Source: Mercurialis annua
Lineage: Eukaryota > Streptophyta > Magnoliopsida > Malpighiales > Euphorbiaceae
Assembly (NCBI RefSeq): GCF_937616625.2
Contig: NC_065576.1
Location: forward strand, 33,320,628 to 33,384,627
Direction: 5' to 3'
DNA length: 64,000 nucleotides
A program made the position numbers and the translations under genes. The stretch's first letter is position 1, and each line of letters opens with the position of its first letter. The notes below the pieces were generated by a model, which saw nothing but the letters and a program-made list of their open reading frames with translations, searched no databases and was not told the DNA's origin. Shown here piece after piece: positions 1 to 11,300 of the stretch.

Positions 1-380
1 ATGATTGAATTATATTTGGGGTTAAATTATTATTCAATCCTTTATAATTTAGAAACTCTAAAAAACATTTATCTATTCCGGTGTTCGGATATTATGTGGT
101 CTATCTCAAGTTTTATTTCATTTTGGTTTATTATCCATTTATGATTATAATTTAATACTATTTTGGTATTCAAATATTATTTGATTAATTTATTTAATAA
201 TAAATATCATAATTTTATTATAAAAATCAACTGAATAATATTATAGTGTTCAAATATTATTCAATCTATTTTAATTTTGTGAACTATCAAAATTTAAATA
301 TTTTGTCTATTTATAATGCAATTAAATAATATTTCGGGGTTAGAATATTATTTATTCTATCTCAAATCTACAACCTTTTT

Positions 381-650
381 ATTTGGTACCTCGACATTCG
401 TATCGAGATCCAAATTTAATTCATTTTTATTTGGCGTCTCGGCATAACCGAGATCCAAATGTACACTTTTTATTCGGCGTCTCGGCTTTCAAACCGAGAT
501 CCAATTTTATATTTTCATTCGGTGTCTCGGCATTCAAACCGAGATCCAAATTTATACTTTTTTATTCGACGTCTCGGCTTTCAAACCGAGATCCAAATCT
601 ACTTCTTACTCGGCGTCTCGACTTTCAAACCGAGACCCAAATTCAATTTC
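381..650 (+). repeat. Minisatellite of ~45-bp units, each with a hairpin motif
   Basis: Six imperfect tandem units of about 45 bp. Each has the form TCGGYGTCTCGG-CWTTCAAA-CCGAGATCCAAAT. TCTCGG and CCGAGA are inverted repeats around an 8-nt loop in most units. A seventh, isolated unit lies near 793-825. Because the units are short and tandem they create open frames in all three phases (383-784, 459-740), which are repeat artefacts and not genes. Confidence 0.85.
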
Positions 651-1061
651 TACAAATTGAATGTTTTCATTATGGTTTTAGTTCTTTTACAAACTACGTG
701 GGCTTTGATTCCAAATCCTTTAAAATTTATCTTTTTGTGATTTTTGTTCTTTTACGAACTACATGGGTTTTGATTCCGGCCTGACAGATACGTAGGCGTT
801 TCGGCATTCAAACCGAGACTCAAATCCAATTTTTTAAAACATTTATTTTTTTGTTCGAACTATGTGGGTTCTGATTCCAACATGACGGATACGTAGGCAT
901 CTATGGATCTAGATACAAGTCCAGTCTATTTTTTTTGTAAAAATATTTAAAATAACATTTTTACATTATTTCCACTAATAATTCATAATAATATGCTATA
1001 TAATAATTTAAAAAATGTTTTTCTTTTACTTGCTAATTTATTTATGTTTCAGCTATACTAA

Positions 1062-1063
<2 letters not shown>

Positions 1064-1095
<32 letters not shown>
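1064..1095. repeat. (AC)16 microsatellite
   Basis: An uninterrupted run of AC dinucleotides, 32 bp long. Confidence 0.97.
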
Positions 1096-1097
<2 letters not shown>

Positions 1098-1379
1098 AAA
1101 TATGGATTAGTGTTCAATCCATAACCTTTTTTTATCTTAGAATGAAAATGAGTACCGTTAACTTCTTGGAAAACCGGAAGCTCTGTGAAAATTCTCACTC
1201 AAAACTAACTCATATTATATTCGGGTTCGATAAACAGCGAGGGTATATTGGTTTTTGGACCCTTTCTGTAGAAATAGAAGTCGAAAAGTTAACCCGTAAT
1301 TATTAGAAAAGCAAATGATGGATTAAATAGGATATTATTTCCGAACCTGAATCTCTGAAGAGGTGAAGATAATCATAAT

Positions 1380-1919
1380 TGTTGGACCTTTGTCCTTTCA
1401 AACTCCTTTTGTTTTGACTTTGACAATCAACTATGAGTGATCTAATCATGTTTATTAGTGTATAGGAACTCATAGGAACAATCGGAAGTCAATTCGGAGC
1501 TCTCTAGCAAAAATCGTGTTTTTGAGTAGAAAGATGTCCAGTAGCATATCTCGCCCGTGATGGATTTCCATCTCGGGGGCGATATATATCACGGGGGCGA
1601 CGCAAATATCACGGGGGCGATGTTCGAGCTGACAAAACCCTAGTCGACCGTTGGAACGAATCACGGGCGCGACGAACACATCTCGGGCGCGATAAATGAG
1701 ACCGTTGAAGATCCAACGGATACATTTTTGAAGACCCAATGAAGCATTGACACGTGGCTCTAGCTGTTGAAGGTTTTTGTCTCATTCAAATATCTCGCCC
1801 GTGATCCATGCATCACGGGGGCGATATGTGTGCAGAGATCATTTTTTTTGTTTTGTTTGTTAGTGTTTTGTTTGGGGATTGCTTTGGGTATAAATATAAA
1901 CCCATTTGCAATGTTTCAA
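1380..1919 (+). repeat. Truncated 5' LTR of the tandem gag-only element
   Basis: It matches the first 540 bp of the 948-bp LTR and then jumps at the shared tetranucleotide TCAA (1916-1919) into the middle of gag. The LTR 3' part, PBS and gag N-terminus are missing from this unit. The upstream base run is the ATAAT target duplication. Confidence 0.9.
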
Positions 1920-2531
1920 CTAAAGAATGAAATTCTTGAATTAAAAGATTCACTTTCAAGATTTCAAAAAGGGAAGGCAACTTTGAATTCAATTCTTGTA
2001 TCTCAAAGATGCCCAACCATAAAATATGGACTTGGCTATAATCAAAATGCCTCTAGTTCCAATGGGACTAAATTTGTGAAGTCCATTTTGCCTCAAACTT
2101 CTTCTATTGAAGTTCCTCCTAAATTGGTCAAACCAATTGAGGCAAAGAAGGTGCATGCTCAAGCTCCTAGGCCTAAGCCATTCTTGGCTCAAAAGGCTAA
2201 GAGCAACAAGGGTACAAGACCCTTGAGACATGGCTATGCTTCTCAATATAGTCAAAAATGGAACAAGAAGACTAGAAAGAACTCACATGTTCATGCATCT
2301 TAAAATGTCAATTCTTGTGTACATGCTTGTGCTTGTTCTTATGAGACCATTAGAACCAAGCCACCTCAAAAGCAATCAAATGTGAACCATAGAACTCAAT
2401 GTTTTTATTGCATGCAATATGGTCACATTAATGTTCATTGCTATGTGAGAAAAGTTCAATTAAGGCTAATCCCTTTGAACTATTCAAGCATTAACTTTCA
2501 AGGACCCAAAGTTGTTTGGGTACCTAAGTGA
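1920..2531 (+). pseudogene. gag remnant, unit 1 of the tandem array
   Basis: C-terminal part of the Copia-type gag, fused out of its normal context to the LTR by the 1,748-bp deletion. The frame runs through the 'KNEILELKDSLSRFQKGKA' segment to a TAA at about 2301-2303. The same frame then continues after the stop through a zinc knuckle (CX2CX4HX4C) and ends '...VVWVPK' at a TGA, 2529-2531. An artificial open frame from 1767 through the LTR junction is a by-product of the deletion. Confidence 0.85.
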
Positions 2532-3141
2532 TTTGATTTGTAGGTACAATTGATGTCCACTAAACCAATCTCAAATCATAAGGTGGATGATCAATGAAAG
2601 CTTTTGGAAAATGGCAACATAGGTAAAATTTGTATCAATCTATATGCCATGTTTTCCAAAATTGTTGTTTTGAGGGGGAGAATCAATTTTTCAAAACTTA
2701 ATTCTCCAAAAAGTTTTGATATGCTTTAAAACTTTTTTAATGATTGGACTTGCCTTGGTACAATTCAATTGATGAATTATTACCTATTTTTGATCATTTA
2801 AATCAAATTAGTTCAATCAATTGAGTTTTAGGCTTGATATGCATATCAAATTAGTGTCTTGCGCCTCAATTGAATGAGAGACTAAAAATTGTTTTCAAAA
2901 TCTCCTTCAATTAGCTCCTTTGTCCGTGTTCTAAACATGCTTTGATTCTTTTTGTGCTTGACAAAGGGGGAGAAGTTTCCATGCTAAAATTGCTAAGTTT
3001 TTTTTTCAAAATTTCTTGCTTATGCATTATAAATTGCTTATATCTTTTGTGCATAAAGTGAGGGGGAGCCAAAATCAATTTGACTCTTACTTAACTTAGT
3101 CATTTTAGCATGTTGATTGTCAAACTCAAAAAGGGGGAGAT

Positions 3142-4089
3142 TGTTGGACCTTTGTCCTTTCAAACTCCTTTTGTTTTGACTTTGACAATCAACTATGAGT
3201 GATCTAATCATGTTTATTAGTGTATAGGAACTCATAGGAACAATCGGAAGTCAATTCGGAGCTCTCTAGCAAAAATCGTGTTTTTGAGTAGAAAGCTGTC
3301 CAGTAGCATATCTCGCCCGTGATGGATTTCCATCTCGGGGGCGATATATATCACGGGGGCGACGCAAATATCACGGGGGCGATGTTCGAGCTGACAAAAC
3401 CCTAGTCGACCGTTGGAACGAATCACGGGCGCGACGAACACATCTCGGGCGCGATAAATGAGACCGTTGAAGATCCAACGGATACATTTTTGAAGACCCA
3501 ATGAAGCATTGACACGTGGCTCTAGCCGTTGAAGGTTTTTGTCTCATTCAAATATCTCGCCCGTGATCCATGCATCACGGGGGCGATATGTGTGCAGAGA
3601 TCATTTTTTTTGTTTTGTTTGTTAGTGCTTTGTTTGGGGATTGCTTTGGGTATAAATATAAACCCATTTGCAATGTTTCAAGGTTAATGATTTACACACC
3701 TTGAAACAACAAACATACATTTTTAAATCACTTAGTTTTGTTGTAGTTTTGGAGTAATCTTGGAAACTCCTAATCATTGTGAGTTAGAGTTTAGCTTTGG
3801 AAAAACTCAACCCTTGTAGGTTCTTGATTATCCTTGAAAAATCAATTGTGAGTTTGAGATTATCTCTAAGAAATCTCTTTGTAAAGTTGGTGCTTATCTA
3901 TAAGGCACAATCCCATTTAGTGGATTCTAAAATCTCAATCTTAGATTGAGTAGTGGAGTAGGATCGTGAGTTGATCCGAACCACTCTAAATCTCTTGTGT
4001 CTTTAAATTCTCTTTTTCGCTTTAAAGAATTTAAATTTCCGATTCACAAATCAAAAACCGGTTTTCCTTATAACCCAAAGGGTCTTTCA
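3142..4089 (+). repeat. LTR 2 of the tandem array (948 bp)
   Basis: Begins TGTTGGACC directly after a purine tract and ends TTTCA two bases before the PBS TTGGTATCAAAGC at 4091-4103. A TATA box (tataaatata) lies at 3651-3660. Upstream of it, 3309-3587, are eight copies of a GC-rich motif of the form ATCWCGGGSGCGAY in both orientations (see findings). An antisense 89-codon frame inside the LTR is kept in every copy only because the copies are nearly identical. Confidence 0.95.
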
Positions 4090-4148
4090 ATTGGTATCAA
4101 AGCAAGGTGCTCTTCTTGTTGCTTAATTGCTAGAGCTTTCGATCAAAA

Positions 4149-6041
4149 ATGGCAACCGAAATTTTTTTCATCACTCTCAAACCTTTTCTTGATGGCTCAA
4201 ATTACAAAGTTTGGAAATATATGATGGAAAATTATCTTGATATGCAAGGGGTTGATCTATGGAGTGTATTTCTAAGGGGATGGACACCTCCATGTGACAA
4301 AAATGGAGCTCTTTTGAAGAGACAAGATTGGTCTATAGAGCAAGTCAAGGAGAATGGCATGAATAGAAAAGCCATTACTACTCTCCTCTCCTCAATCTCT
4401 AGAGAAGAACAAGGTAGAATTCAACACTTTAATTGTGCCAAGCAAATGTGGGAGACTCTTGAGAGCTACTATAAAGGTACACAACAAGTCAAGGGTAAGA
4501 AGCTTGAGTTGCTTCTTGGTGAGTATGAAGGCTTCAAGGGCTTGCCAAATGAAGATGTGGGGATGATGACATCAAGGCTTCTTAAGATTGTTCATAGTCT
4601 TGAGCAACTTGGGAAATTCTTCAAGCTAAATGAAATCAATGGTAAAATCCTAAGATCCCTTCCTATTCTTCTATGGCAACCTAAGACTACCGCCATCATT
4701 GAAACTCATGATTTATCCACCTTGAGGACGGATGAGTTGATTGGAAAGCTTCTTCTCCATGAGATGTCTTGCATCAAGATTATTCAAGAAGAAATGGCAA
4801 GGGAGAAGAACATGGCTTTCAAGGCATCAACAAGTACTCTTTTAGAAGAGAACAAGAAGGAAAGCAATGAGGAAGAACTCTTGAGGCTCACAAAGAGAGT
4901 GAATGAGCTCAAGATGAAGGGAAATGGCAATCATGGTAGATCCTCCTCTTCAAGGAAGAGTTCAAAGGGGGGTTCCAAGACTTTTTGGGATGGTGATTCT
5001 CAATCGGATGGTGATAGCCACCATGATGCCAACTTGTGCCTCATGTCTTTTGAGGAGGAACCAACACTAGAGCTAAACCCCCAATCTTTTCTATCTTGGG
5101 ATGGTATGGGTGTTGAATCACATGATGCATGCTTAAATGTTAAAAATGATATTGTTGATGATGTTATTGATGATATTGTTGTTGATGATGCTCATGATGA
5201 TGATGATGATATGTATAGCATGCTTGATGAACTAGTAATTAAATGTGGTGATTATAAAGCCAAGATGCTATTTTTCAAAAATGAGGCTTCTAAAGCCAAA
5301 GATGAAATGATTGTTTTAACAAAAGAATTTCATGAGCTTAAATTGTCAAATAAAGCTCTCAAGTCATCTTTAGAATCTATCCCTAAGCAAGGTTTGAATG
5401 TTGATGACTTGCTTAAGGAAAATGATCAACTAAAGAATGAAATTCTTGAATTAAAAGATTCACTTTCAAGATTTCAAAAAGGGAAGGCAAATTTGGATTC
5501 AATTCTTGTATCTCAAAGATGCCCAACCATAAAATATGGACTTGGCTATAATCAAAATGCCTCTAGTTCCAATGGGACTAAATTTGTGAAGTCCATTTTG
5601 CCTCAAACTTCTTCTATAGAAGTTCCTCCTAAATTGGTCAAACCAATTGAGGCAAAGAAGGTGCATGCTCAAGCTCCTAGGCCTAAGCCATTCTTGGCTC
5701 AAAAGGCTAAGAGCAACAAGGGTACAAGACCCTTAAGACATGGCTATGCTTCTCAATATAGTCAAAAATGGAACAAGAAGACTAGAAAGAACTCACATGT
5801 TCATGCATCTTAAAATGTCAATTCTTGTGTACATGCTTGTGCTTGTTCTTACGAGACCATTAGAACCAAGCCACCTCAAAAGCAATCAAATGTGAACCAT
5901 AGAACTCAATGTTTTTATTGCATGCAATATGGTCACATTAATGTTCATTGCTATGTGAGAAAAGTTCAATTAAGGCTAATCCCTTTGAACTATTCAAGCA
6001 TTAACTTTCAAGGACCCAAAGTTGTTTGGGTACCTAAGTGA
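4149..6041 (+). pseudogene. gag of the gag-only Copia-type element, unit 2 (internal stop)
   Basis: The start ATG is 45 bp after the PBS. The N-terminal ~210 residues resemble a UBN2/DUF4219-type Copia gag: 'FLDGSNYKVWKYMMENYL', 'MWETLESYYKGTQQVK', 'ILRSLP', 'LIGKLLLHEM'. A Ser/Lys-rich stretch, an Asp-rich stretch ('DDIVVDDAHDDDDDMYS') and a probable coiled coil follow. An in-frame TAA at 5811-5813 cuts the protein at 554 residues, before the zinc knuckle. After the stop, the same frame keeps CFYCMQYGHINVHC and ends '...VVWVPK' with TGA at 6039-6041. The related copy at 54938 has Ser codons there and no stop. Gag would form particles; no pol follows. Confidence 0.9.
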
Positions 6042-6662
6042 TTTGCTTTGTAGGTACAATTGATGTCCACTAAACCAATCTCAAATCATAAGGTGGATGA
6101 TCAATGGAAGCTTTTGGAAAATGGCAACATAGGTAAAATTTGTATCAATCTATATGCCATGTTTTCCAAAATTGTTGTTTTGAGGGGGAGAATCAATTTT
6201 TCAAAACTTAATTCTCCAAAAAGTTTTGATATGCTTTAAAACTTTTTTAATGATTGGACTTGCCTTGGTACAATTCAATTGATGAATTATTACCTATTTT
6301 TGATCATTTAAATCAAATTAGTTCAATCAATTGAGTTTTAGGCTTGATATGCATATCAAATTAGTGTCTTGCGCCTCAATTGAATGAGAGACTAAAAATT
6401 GTTTTCAAAATCTCCTTCAATTAGCTCCTTTGTCCGTGTTCTAAACATGCTTTGATTCTTTTTGTGCTTGACAAAGGGGGAGAAGTTTCCATGAAGTTTC
6501 CATGCTCAAATTGCTAAGTTTTTTTTTCAAAATTTCTTGCTTATGCATTATAAATTGCTTATATCTTTTGTGCATAAAGTGAGGGGGAGCCAAAATCAAT
6601 TTGACTCTTACTTAACTTAGTCATTTTAGCATGTTGATTGTCAAACTCAAAAAGGGGGAGAT

Positions 6663-7610
6663 TGTTGGACCTTTGTCCTTTCAAACTCCTTTTGTTTTGA
6701 CTTTGACAATCAACTATGAGTGATCTAATCATGTTTATTAGTGTATAGGAACTCATAGGAACAATCGGAAGTCAATTCGGAGCTCTCTAGCAAAAATCGT
6801 GTTTTTGAGTAGAAAGCTGTCCAGTAGCATATCTCGCCCGTGATGGATTTCCATCTCGGGGGCGATATATATCACGGGGGCGACGCAAATATCACGGGGG
6901 CGATGTTCGAGCTGACAAAACCCTAGTCGACCGTTGGAACGAATCACGGGCGCGACGAACACATCTCGGGCGCGATAAATGAGACCGTTGAAGATCCAAC
7001 GGATACATTTTTGAAGACCCAATGAAGCATTGACACGTGGCTCTAGCCGTTGAAGGTTTTTGTCTCATTCAAATATCTCGCCCGTGATCCATGCATCACG
7101 GGGGCGATATGTGTGCAGAGATCATTTTTTTTGTTTTGTTTGTTAGTGCTTTGTTTGGGGATTGCTTTGGGTATAAATATAAACCCATTTGCAATGTTTC
7201 AAGGTTAATGATTTACACACCTTGAAACAACAAACATACATTTTTAAATCACTTAGTTTTGTTGTAGTTTTGGAGTAATCTTGGAAACTCCTAATCATTG
7301 TGAGTTAGAGTTTAGCTTTGGAAAAACTCAACCCTTGTAGGTTCTTGATTATCCTTGAAAAATCAATTGTGAGTTTGAGATTATCTCTAAGAAATCTCTT
7401 TGTAAAGTTGGTGCTTATCTATAAAGCACAATCCCATTTAGTGGATTCTAAAATCTCAATCTTAGATTGAGTAGTGGAGTAGGATCGTGAGTTGATCCGA
7501 ACCACTCTAAATCTCTGGTGTCTTTAAATTCTCTTTTCCGCTTTAAAGAATTTAAATTTCCGATTCACAAATCAAAAACCGGTTTTCCTTATAACCCAAA
7601 GGGTCTTTCA
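6663..7610 (+). repeat. LTR 3 of the tandem array (948 bp)
   Basis: Same ends (TGTTGG...TTTCA), TATA box at 7172-7181 and GC-rich motif array as LTR 2. It is followed by the PBS TTGGTATCAAAGC at 7612-7624. Confidence 0.95.
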
Positions 7611-7669
7611 ATTGGTATCAAAGCAAGGTGCTCTTCTTGTTGCTTAATTGCTAGAGCTTTCGATCAAAA

Positions 7670-9562
7670 ATGGCAACCGAAATTTTTTTCATCACTCTCA
7701 AACCTTTTCTTGATGGCTCAAATTACAAAGTTTGGAAATATATGATGGAAAATTATCTTGATATGCAAGGGGTTGATCTATGGAGTGTATTTCTAAGGGG
7801 ATGGACACCTCCATGTGACAAAAATGGAGCTCTTTTGAAGAGACAAGATTGGTCTATAGAGCAAGTCAAGGAGAATGGCATGAATAGAAAAGCCATTACT
7901 ACTCTCCTCTCCTCAATCTCTAGAGAAGAACAAGGTAGAATTCAACACTTTAATTGTGCCAAGCAAATGTGGGAGACTCTTGAGAGCTACTATAAAGGTA
8001 CACAACAAGTCAAGGGTAAGAAGCTTGAGTTGCTTCTTGGTGAGTATGAAGGCTTCAAGGGCTTGCCAAATGAAGATGTGGGGATGATGACATCAAGGCT
8101 TCTTAAGATTGTTCATAGTCTTGAGCAACTTGGGAAATTCTTCAAGCTAAATGAAATCAATGGTAAAATCCTAAGATCCCTTCCTATTCTTCTATGGCAA
8201 CCTAAGACTACCGCCATCATTGAAACTCATGATTTATCCACCTTGAGGACGGATGAGTTGATTGGAAAGCTTCTTCTCCATGAGATGTCTTACATCAAGA
8301 TTATTCAAGAAGAAATGGCAAGGGAGAAGAACATGGCTTTCAAGGCATCAACAAGTACTCTTTTAGAAGAGAACAAGAAGGAAAGCAATGAGGAAGAACT
8401 CTTGAGGCTCACAAAGAGAGTGAATGAGCTCAAGATGAAGGGAAATGGCAATCATGGTAGATCCTCCTCTTCAAGGAAGAGTTCAAAGGGGGGTTCCAAG
8501 ACTTTTTGGGATGGTGATTCTCAATCGGATGGTGATAGCCACCATGATGCCAACTTGTGCCTCATGTCTTTTGAGGAGGAACCAACACTAAAGCTAAACC
8601 CCCAATCTTTTCTATCTTGGGATGGTATGGGTGTTGAATCACATGATGCATGCTTAAATGTTAAAAATGATATTGTTGATGATGTTATTGATGATATTGT
8701 TGTTGATGATGCTCATGATGATGATGATGATATGTATAGCATGCTTGATGAACTAGTAATTAAATGTGGTGATTATAAAGCCAAGATGCTATTTTTCAAA
8801 AATGAGGCTTCTAAAGCCAAAGATGAAATGATTGTTTTAACAAAAGAATTTCATGAGCTTAAATTGTCAAATAAAGCTCTCAAGTCATCTTTAGAATCTA
8901 TCCCTAAGCAAGGTTTGAATGTTGATGACTTGCTTAAGGAAAATGATCAACTAAAGAATGAAATTCTTGAATTAAAAGATTCACTTTTAAGATTTCAAAA
9001 AGGGAAGGCAAATTTGGATTCAATTCTTGTATCTCAAAGATGCCCAACCATAAAATATGGACTTGGCTATAATCAAAATGCCTCTAGTTCCAATGGGACT
9101 AAATTTGTGAAGTCCATTTTGCCTCAAACTTCTTCTATAGAAGTTCCTCCTAAATTGGTCAAACCAATTGAGGCAAAGAAGGTGCATGCTCAAGCTCCTA
9201 GGCCTAAGCCATTCTTGGCTCAAAAGGCTAAGAGCAACAAGGGTACAAGACCCTTGAGACATGGCTATGCTTCTCAATATAGTCAAAAATGGAACAAGAA
9301 GACTAGAAAGAACTCACATGTTCATGCATCTTAAAATGTCAATTCTTGTGTACATGCTTGTGCTTGTTCTTACGAGACCATTAGAACCAAGCCACCTCAA
9401 AAGCAATCAAATGTGAACCATAGAACTCAATGTTTTTATTGCATGCAATATGGTCACATTAATGTTCATTGCTATGTGAGAAAAGTTCAATTAAGGCTAA
9501 TCCCTTTGAACTATTCAAGCATTAACTTTCAAGGACCCAAAGTTGTTTGGGTACCTAAGTGA
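7670..9562 (+). pseudogene. gag of the gag-only Copia-type element, unit 3 (internal stop)
   Basis: A near-identical copy of the unit 2 gag. The 554-residue products differ at three positions that I can see: C/Y in 'HEMS-IKII', E/K in 'PTL-LNP' and S/L in 'KDSL-RF'. It has the same TAA stop (9332-9334) upstream of the zinc knuckle, and the frame again ends '...VVWVPK' at 9560-9562. The shared stop shows that it existed before the units were duplicated. No pol follows. Confidence 0.9.
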
Positions 9563-10183
9563 TTTGCTTTGTAGGTACAATTGATGTCCACTAAACCAAT
9601 CTCAAATCATAAGGTGGATGATCAATGGAAGCTTTTGGAAAATGGCAACATAGGTAAAATTTGTATCAATCTATATGCCATGTTTTCCAAAATTGTTGTT
9701 TTGAGGGGGAGAATCAATTTTTCAAAACTTAATTCTCCAAAAAGTTTTGATATGCTTTAAAACTTTTTTAATGATTGGACTTGCCTTGGTACAATTCAAT
9801 TGATGAATTATTACCTATTTTTGATCATTTAAATCAAATTAGTTCAATCAATTGAGTTTTAGGCTTGATATGCATATCAAATTAGTGTCTTGCGCCTCAA
9901 TTGAATGAGAGACTAAAAATTGTTTTCAAAATCTCCTTCAATTAGCTCCTTTGTCCGTGTTCTAAACATGCTTTGATTCTTTTTGTGCTTGACAAAGGGG
10001 GAGAAGTTTCCATGAAGTTTCCATGTTCAAATTGCTAAGTTTTTTTTTCAAAATTTCTTGCTTATGCATTATAAATTGCTTATATCTTTTGTGCATAAAG
10101 TGAGGGGGAGCCAAAATCAATTTGACTCTTACTTAACTTAGTCATTTTAGCATGTTGATTGTCAAACTCAAAAATGGGGAGAT

Positions 10184-11130
10184 TGTTGGACCTTTGTCCT
10201 TTCAAACTCCTTTTGTTTTGACTTTGACAATCAACTATGAGTGATCTAATCATGTTTATTAGTGTATAGGAACTCATAGGAACAATCGGAAGTCAATTCG
10301 GAGCTCTCTAGCAAAAATCGTGTTTTTGAGTAGAAAGCTGTCCAGTAGCATATCTCGCCCGTGATGGATTTCCATCTCGGGGGCGATATATATCACGGGG
10401 GCGACGCAAATATCACGGGGGCGATGTTCGAGCTGACAAAACCCTAGTCGACCGTTGGAACGAATCACGGGCGCGACGAACACATCTCGGGCGCGATAAA
10501 TGAGACCGTTGAAGATCCAACGGATACATTTTTGAAGACCCAATGAAGCATTGACACGTGGCTCTAGCCGTTGAAGGTTTTTGTCTCATTCAAATATCTC
10601 GCCCGTGATCCATGCATCACGGGGGCGATATGTGTGCAAAGATCATTTTTTTGTTTTGTTTGTTAGTGCTTTGTTTGGGGATTGCTTTGGGTATAAATAT
10701 AAACCCATTTGCAATGTTTCAAGGTTAATGATTTACACACCTTGAAACAACAAACATACATTTTTAAATCACTTAGTTTTGTTGTAGTTTTGGAGTAATC
10801 TTGGAAACTCCTAATGATTGTGAGTTAGAGTTTAGCTTTGGAAAAACTCAACCCTTGTAGGTTCTTGATTATCCTTGAAAAATCAATTGTGAGTTTGAGA
10901 TTATCTCTAAGAAATCTCTTTGTAAAGTTGGTGCTTATCTATAAAGCACAATACCATTTAGTGGATTCTAAAATCTCAATCTTTGATTGAGTAGTGGAGT
11001 AGGATCGTGAGTTAATCCGAACCACTCTAAATCTCTTGTGTCTTTAAATTCTCTTTTCCGCTTTAAAGAATTTAAATTTCCGATTCACAAATCAAAAACC
11101 GGTTTGCCTTATAACCCAAAGGGTCTTTCA
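10184..11130 (+). repeat. LTR 4, terminal 3' LTR of the tandem array (947 bp)
   Basis: Begins TGTTGGACC after a slightly altered purine tract (aaaatggggaga) and ends TTTCA. It is followed directly by ATAAT (11131-11135), the partner of the target duplication at 1375-1379. TATA box at 10692-10701. It has a few private changes relative to LTRs 2 and 3. Confidence 0.95.
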
Positions 11131-11135
11131 ATAAT

Positions 11136-11300
11136 GCTTTAATTATTTTTTCCTTCCCGGTTAACCTCGGATGGCGACTCCATAAATAGTTTTTATAATA
11201 AATAAATTAAATTATTCCACTCTCATAAAATGGACGCCTCCAAAACCGTGGGGAGCGAAACCTCGCGGAATCTCCACACCTGTTATCCTGGATACGAGCA
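11136..11300 (+). mobile_element. Right end of the host Tat/Ogre-like LTR plus PBS and leader
   Basis: 'cttcccggttaacctcgga' is followed by TGGCGACTCC at 11172-11181, like the start of the primer-binding site reported for Tat/Ogre elements, then a GC-rich leader ('gtggggagcgaaacctcg'). This is the continuation of 1-1374. The element is broken soon afterwards, where LINE-like sequence on the other strand begins. Assignment rests on the PBS-like string and general style. Confidence 0.45.

Larger units (their letters stand above)
1..1374 (+). mobile_element. Decayed Tat/Ogre-like LTR, left part (interrupted by the 1380-11130 insertion)
   Basis: AT-rich DNA with no credible gene. The phrases 'gacagatacgtaggc' (784-798) and 'gacggatacgtaggca' (884-899) resemble a phrase I associate with LTRs of Tat/Ogre-lineage Gypsy elements. 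The continuation after the inserted array, at 11131-11181, ends in a PBS-like TGGCGACTCC, so this block is best read as part of the LTR that received the insertion. The left end of the LTR is outside the window or not recognisable. The lineage is inferred from remembered motifs only. Confidence 0.4.
1380..11130 (+). mobile_element. Tandem array of a gag-only Copia-type LTR retrotransposon (4 LTRs, 3 internal regions)
   Basis: LTRs start at 1380, 3142, 6663 and 10184, each beginning TGTTGGACC; complete copies end in TTTCA. The spacing between the last three is exactly 3,521 bp. The whole array is bounded by one 5-bp direct repeat, ATAAT, at 1375-1379 and 11131-11135, so it descends from one insertion. 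A PBS (TTGGTATCAAAGC, initiator-Met type) follows LTR 2 and LTR 3, and a purine tract (AAAGGGGGAGA) precedes LTRs 2-4. Internal regions encode only gag; there is no protease, integrase, RT or RNase H. This fits the TR-GAG class of non-autonomous elements. The first unit carries a 1,748-bp deletion. Units 2 and 3 share an 11-bp duplication (gaagtttccat) absent from unit 1 and from the copy at 53932. Confidence 0.93.

Noticed and set aside
381..650. Possible CRISPR-like array
   Set aside because: Units vary, spacers are not unique, there are no cas genes, and the genome is a plant.
383..784. 133- and 93-codon frames at the left edge
   Set aside because: Products of the ~45-bp hairpin minisatellite; the 'FQTE/KPR' repetition in several frames is repeat periodicity.
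1767..2303. 178-codon frame starting in the LTR and running into gag
   Set aside because: A chimera created by the 1,748-bp deletion; its N-terminal third is translated LTR.
3232..3501. Antisense 89-codon frame inside the gag-only element LTR, present in most LTR copies
   Set aside because: The LTR copies are nearly identical, so any frame would be kept. It overlaps the GC-rich motif array that removes stop codons, and has no recognisable protein character.
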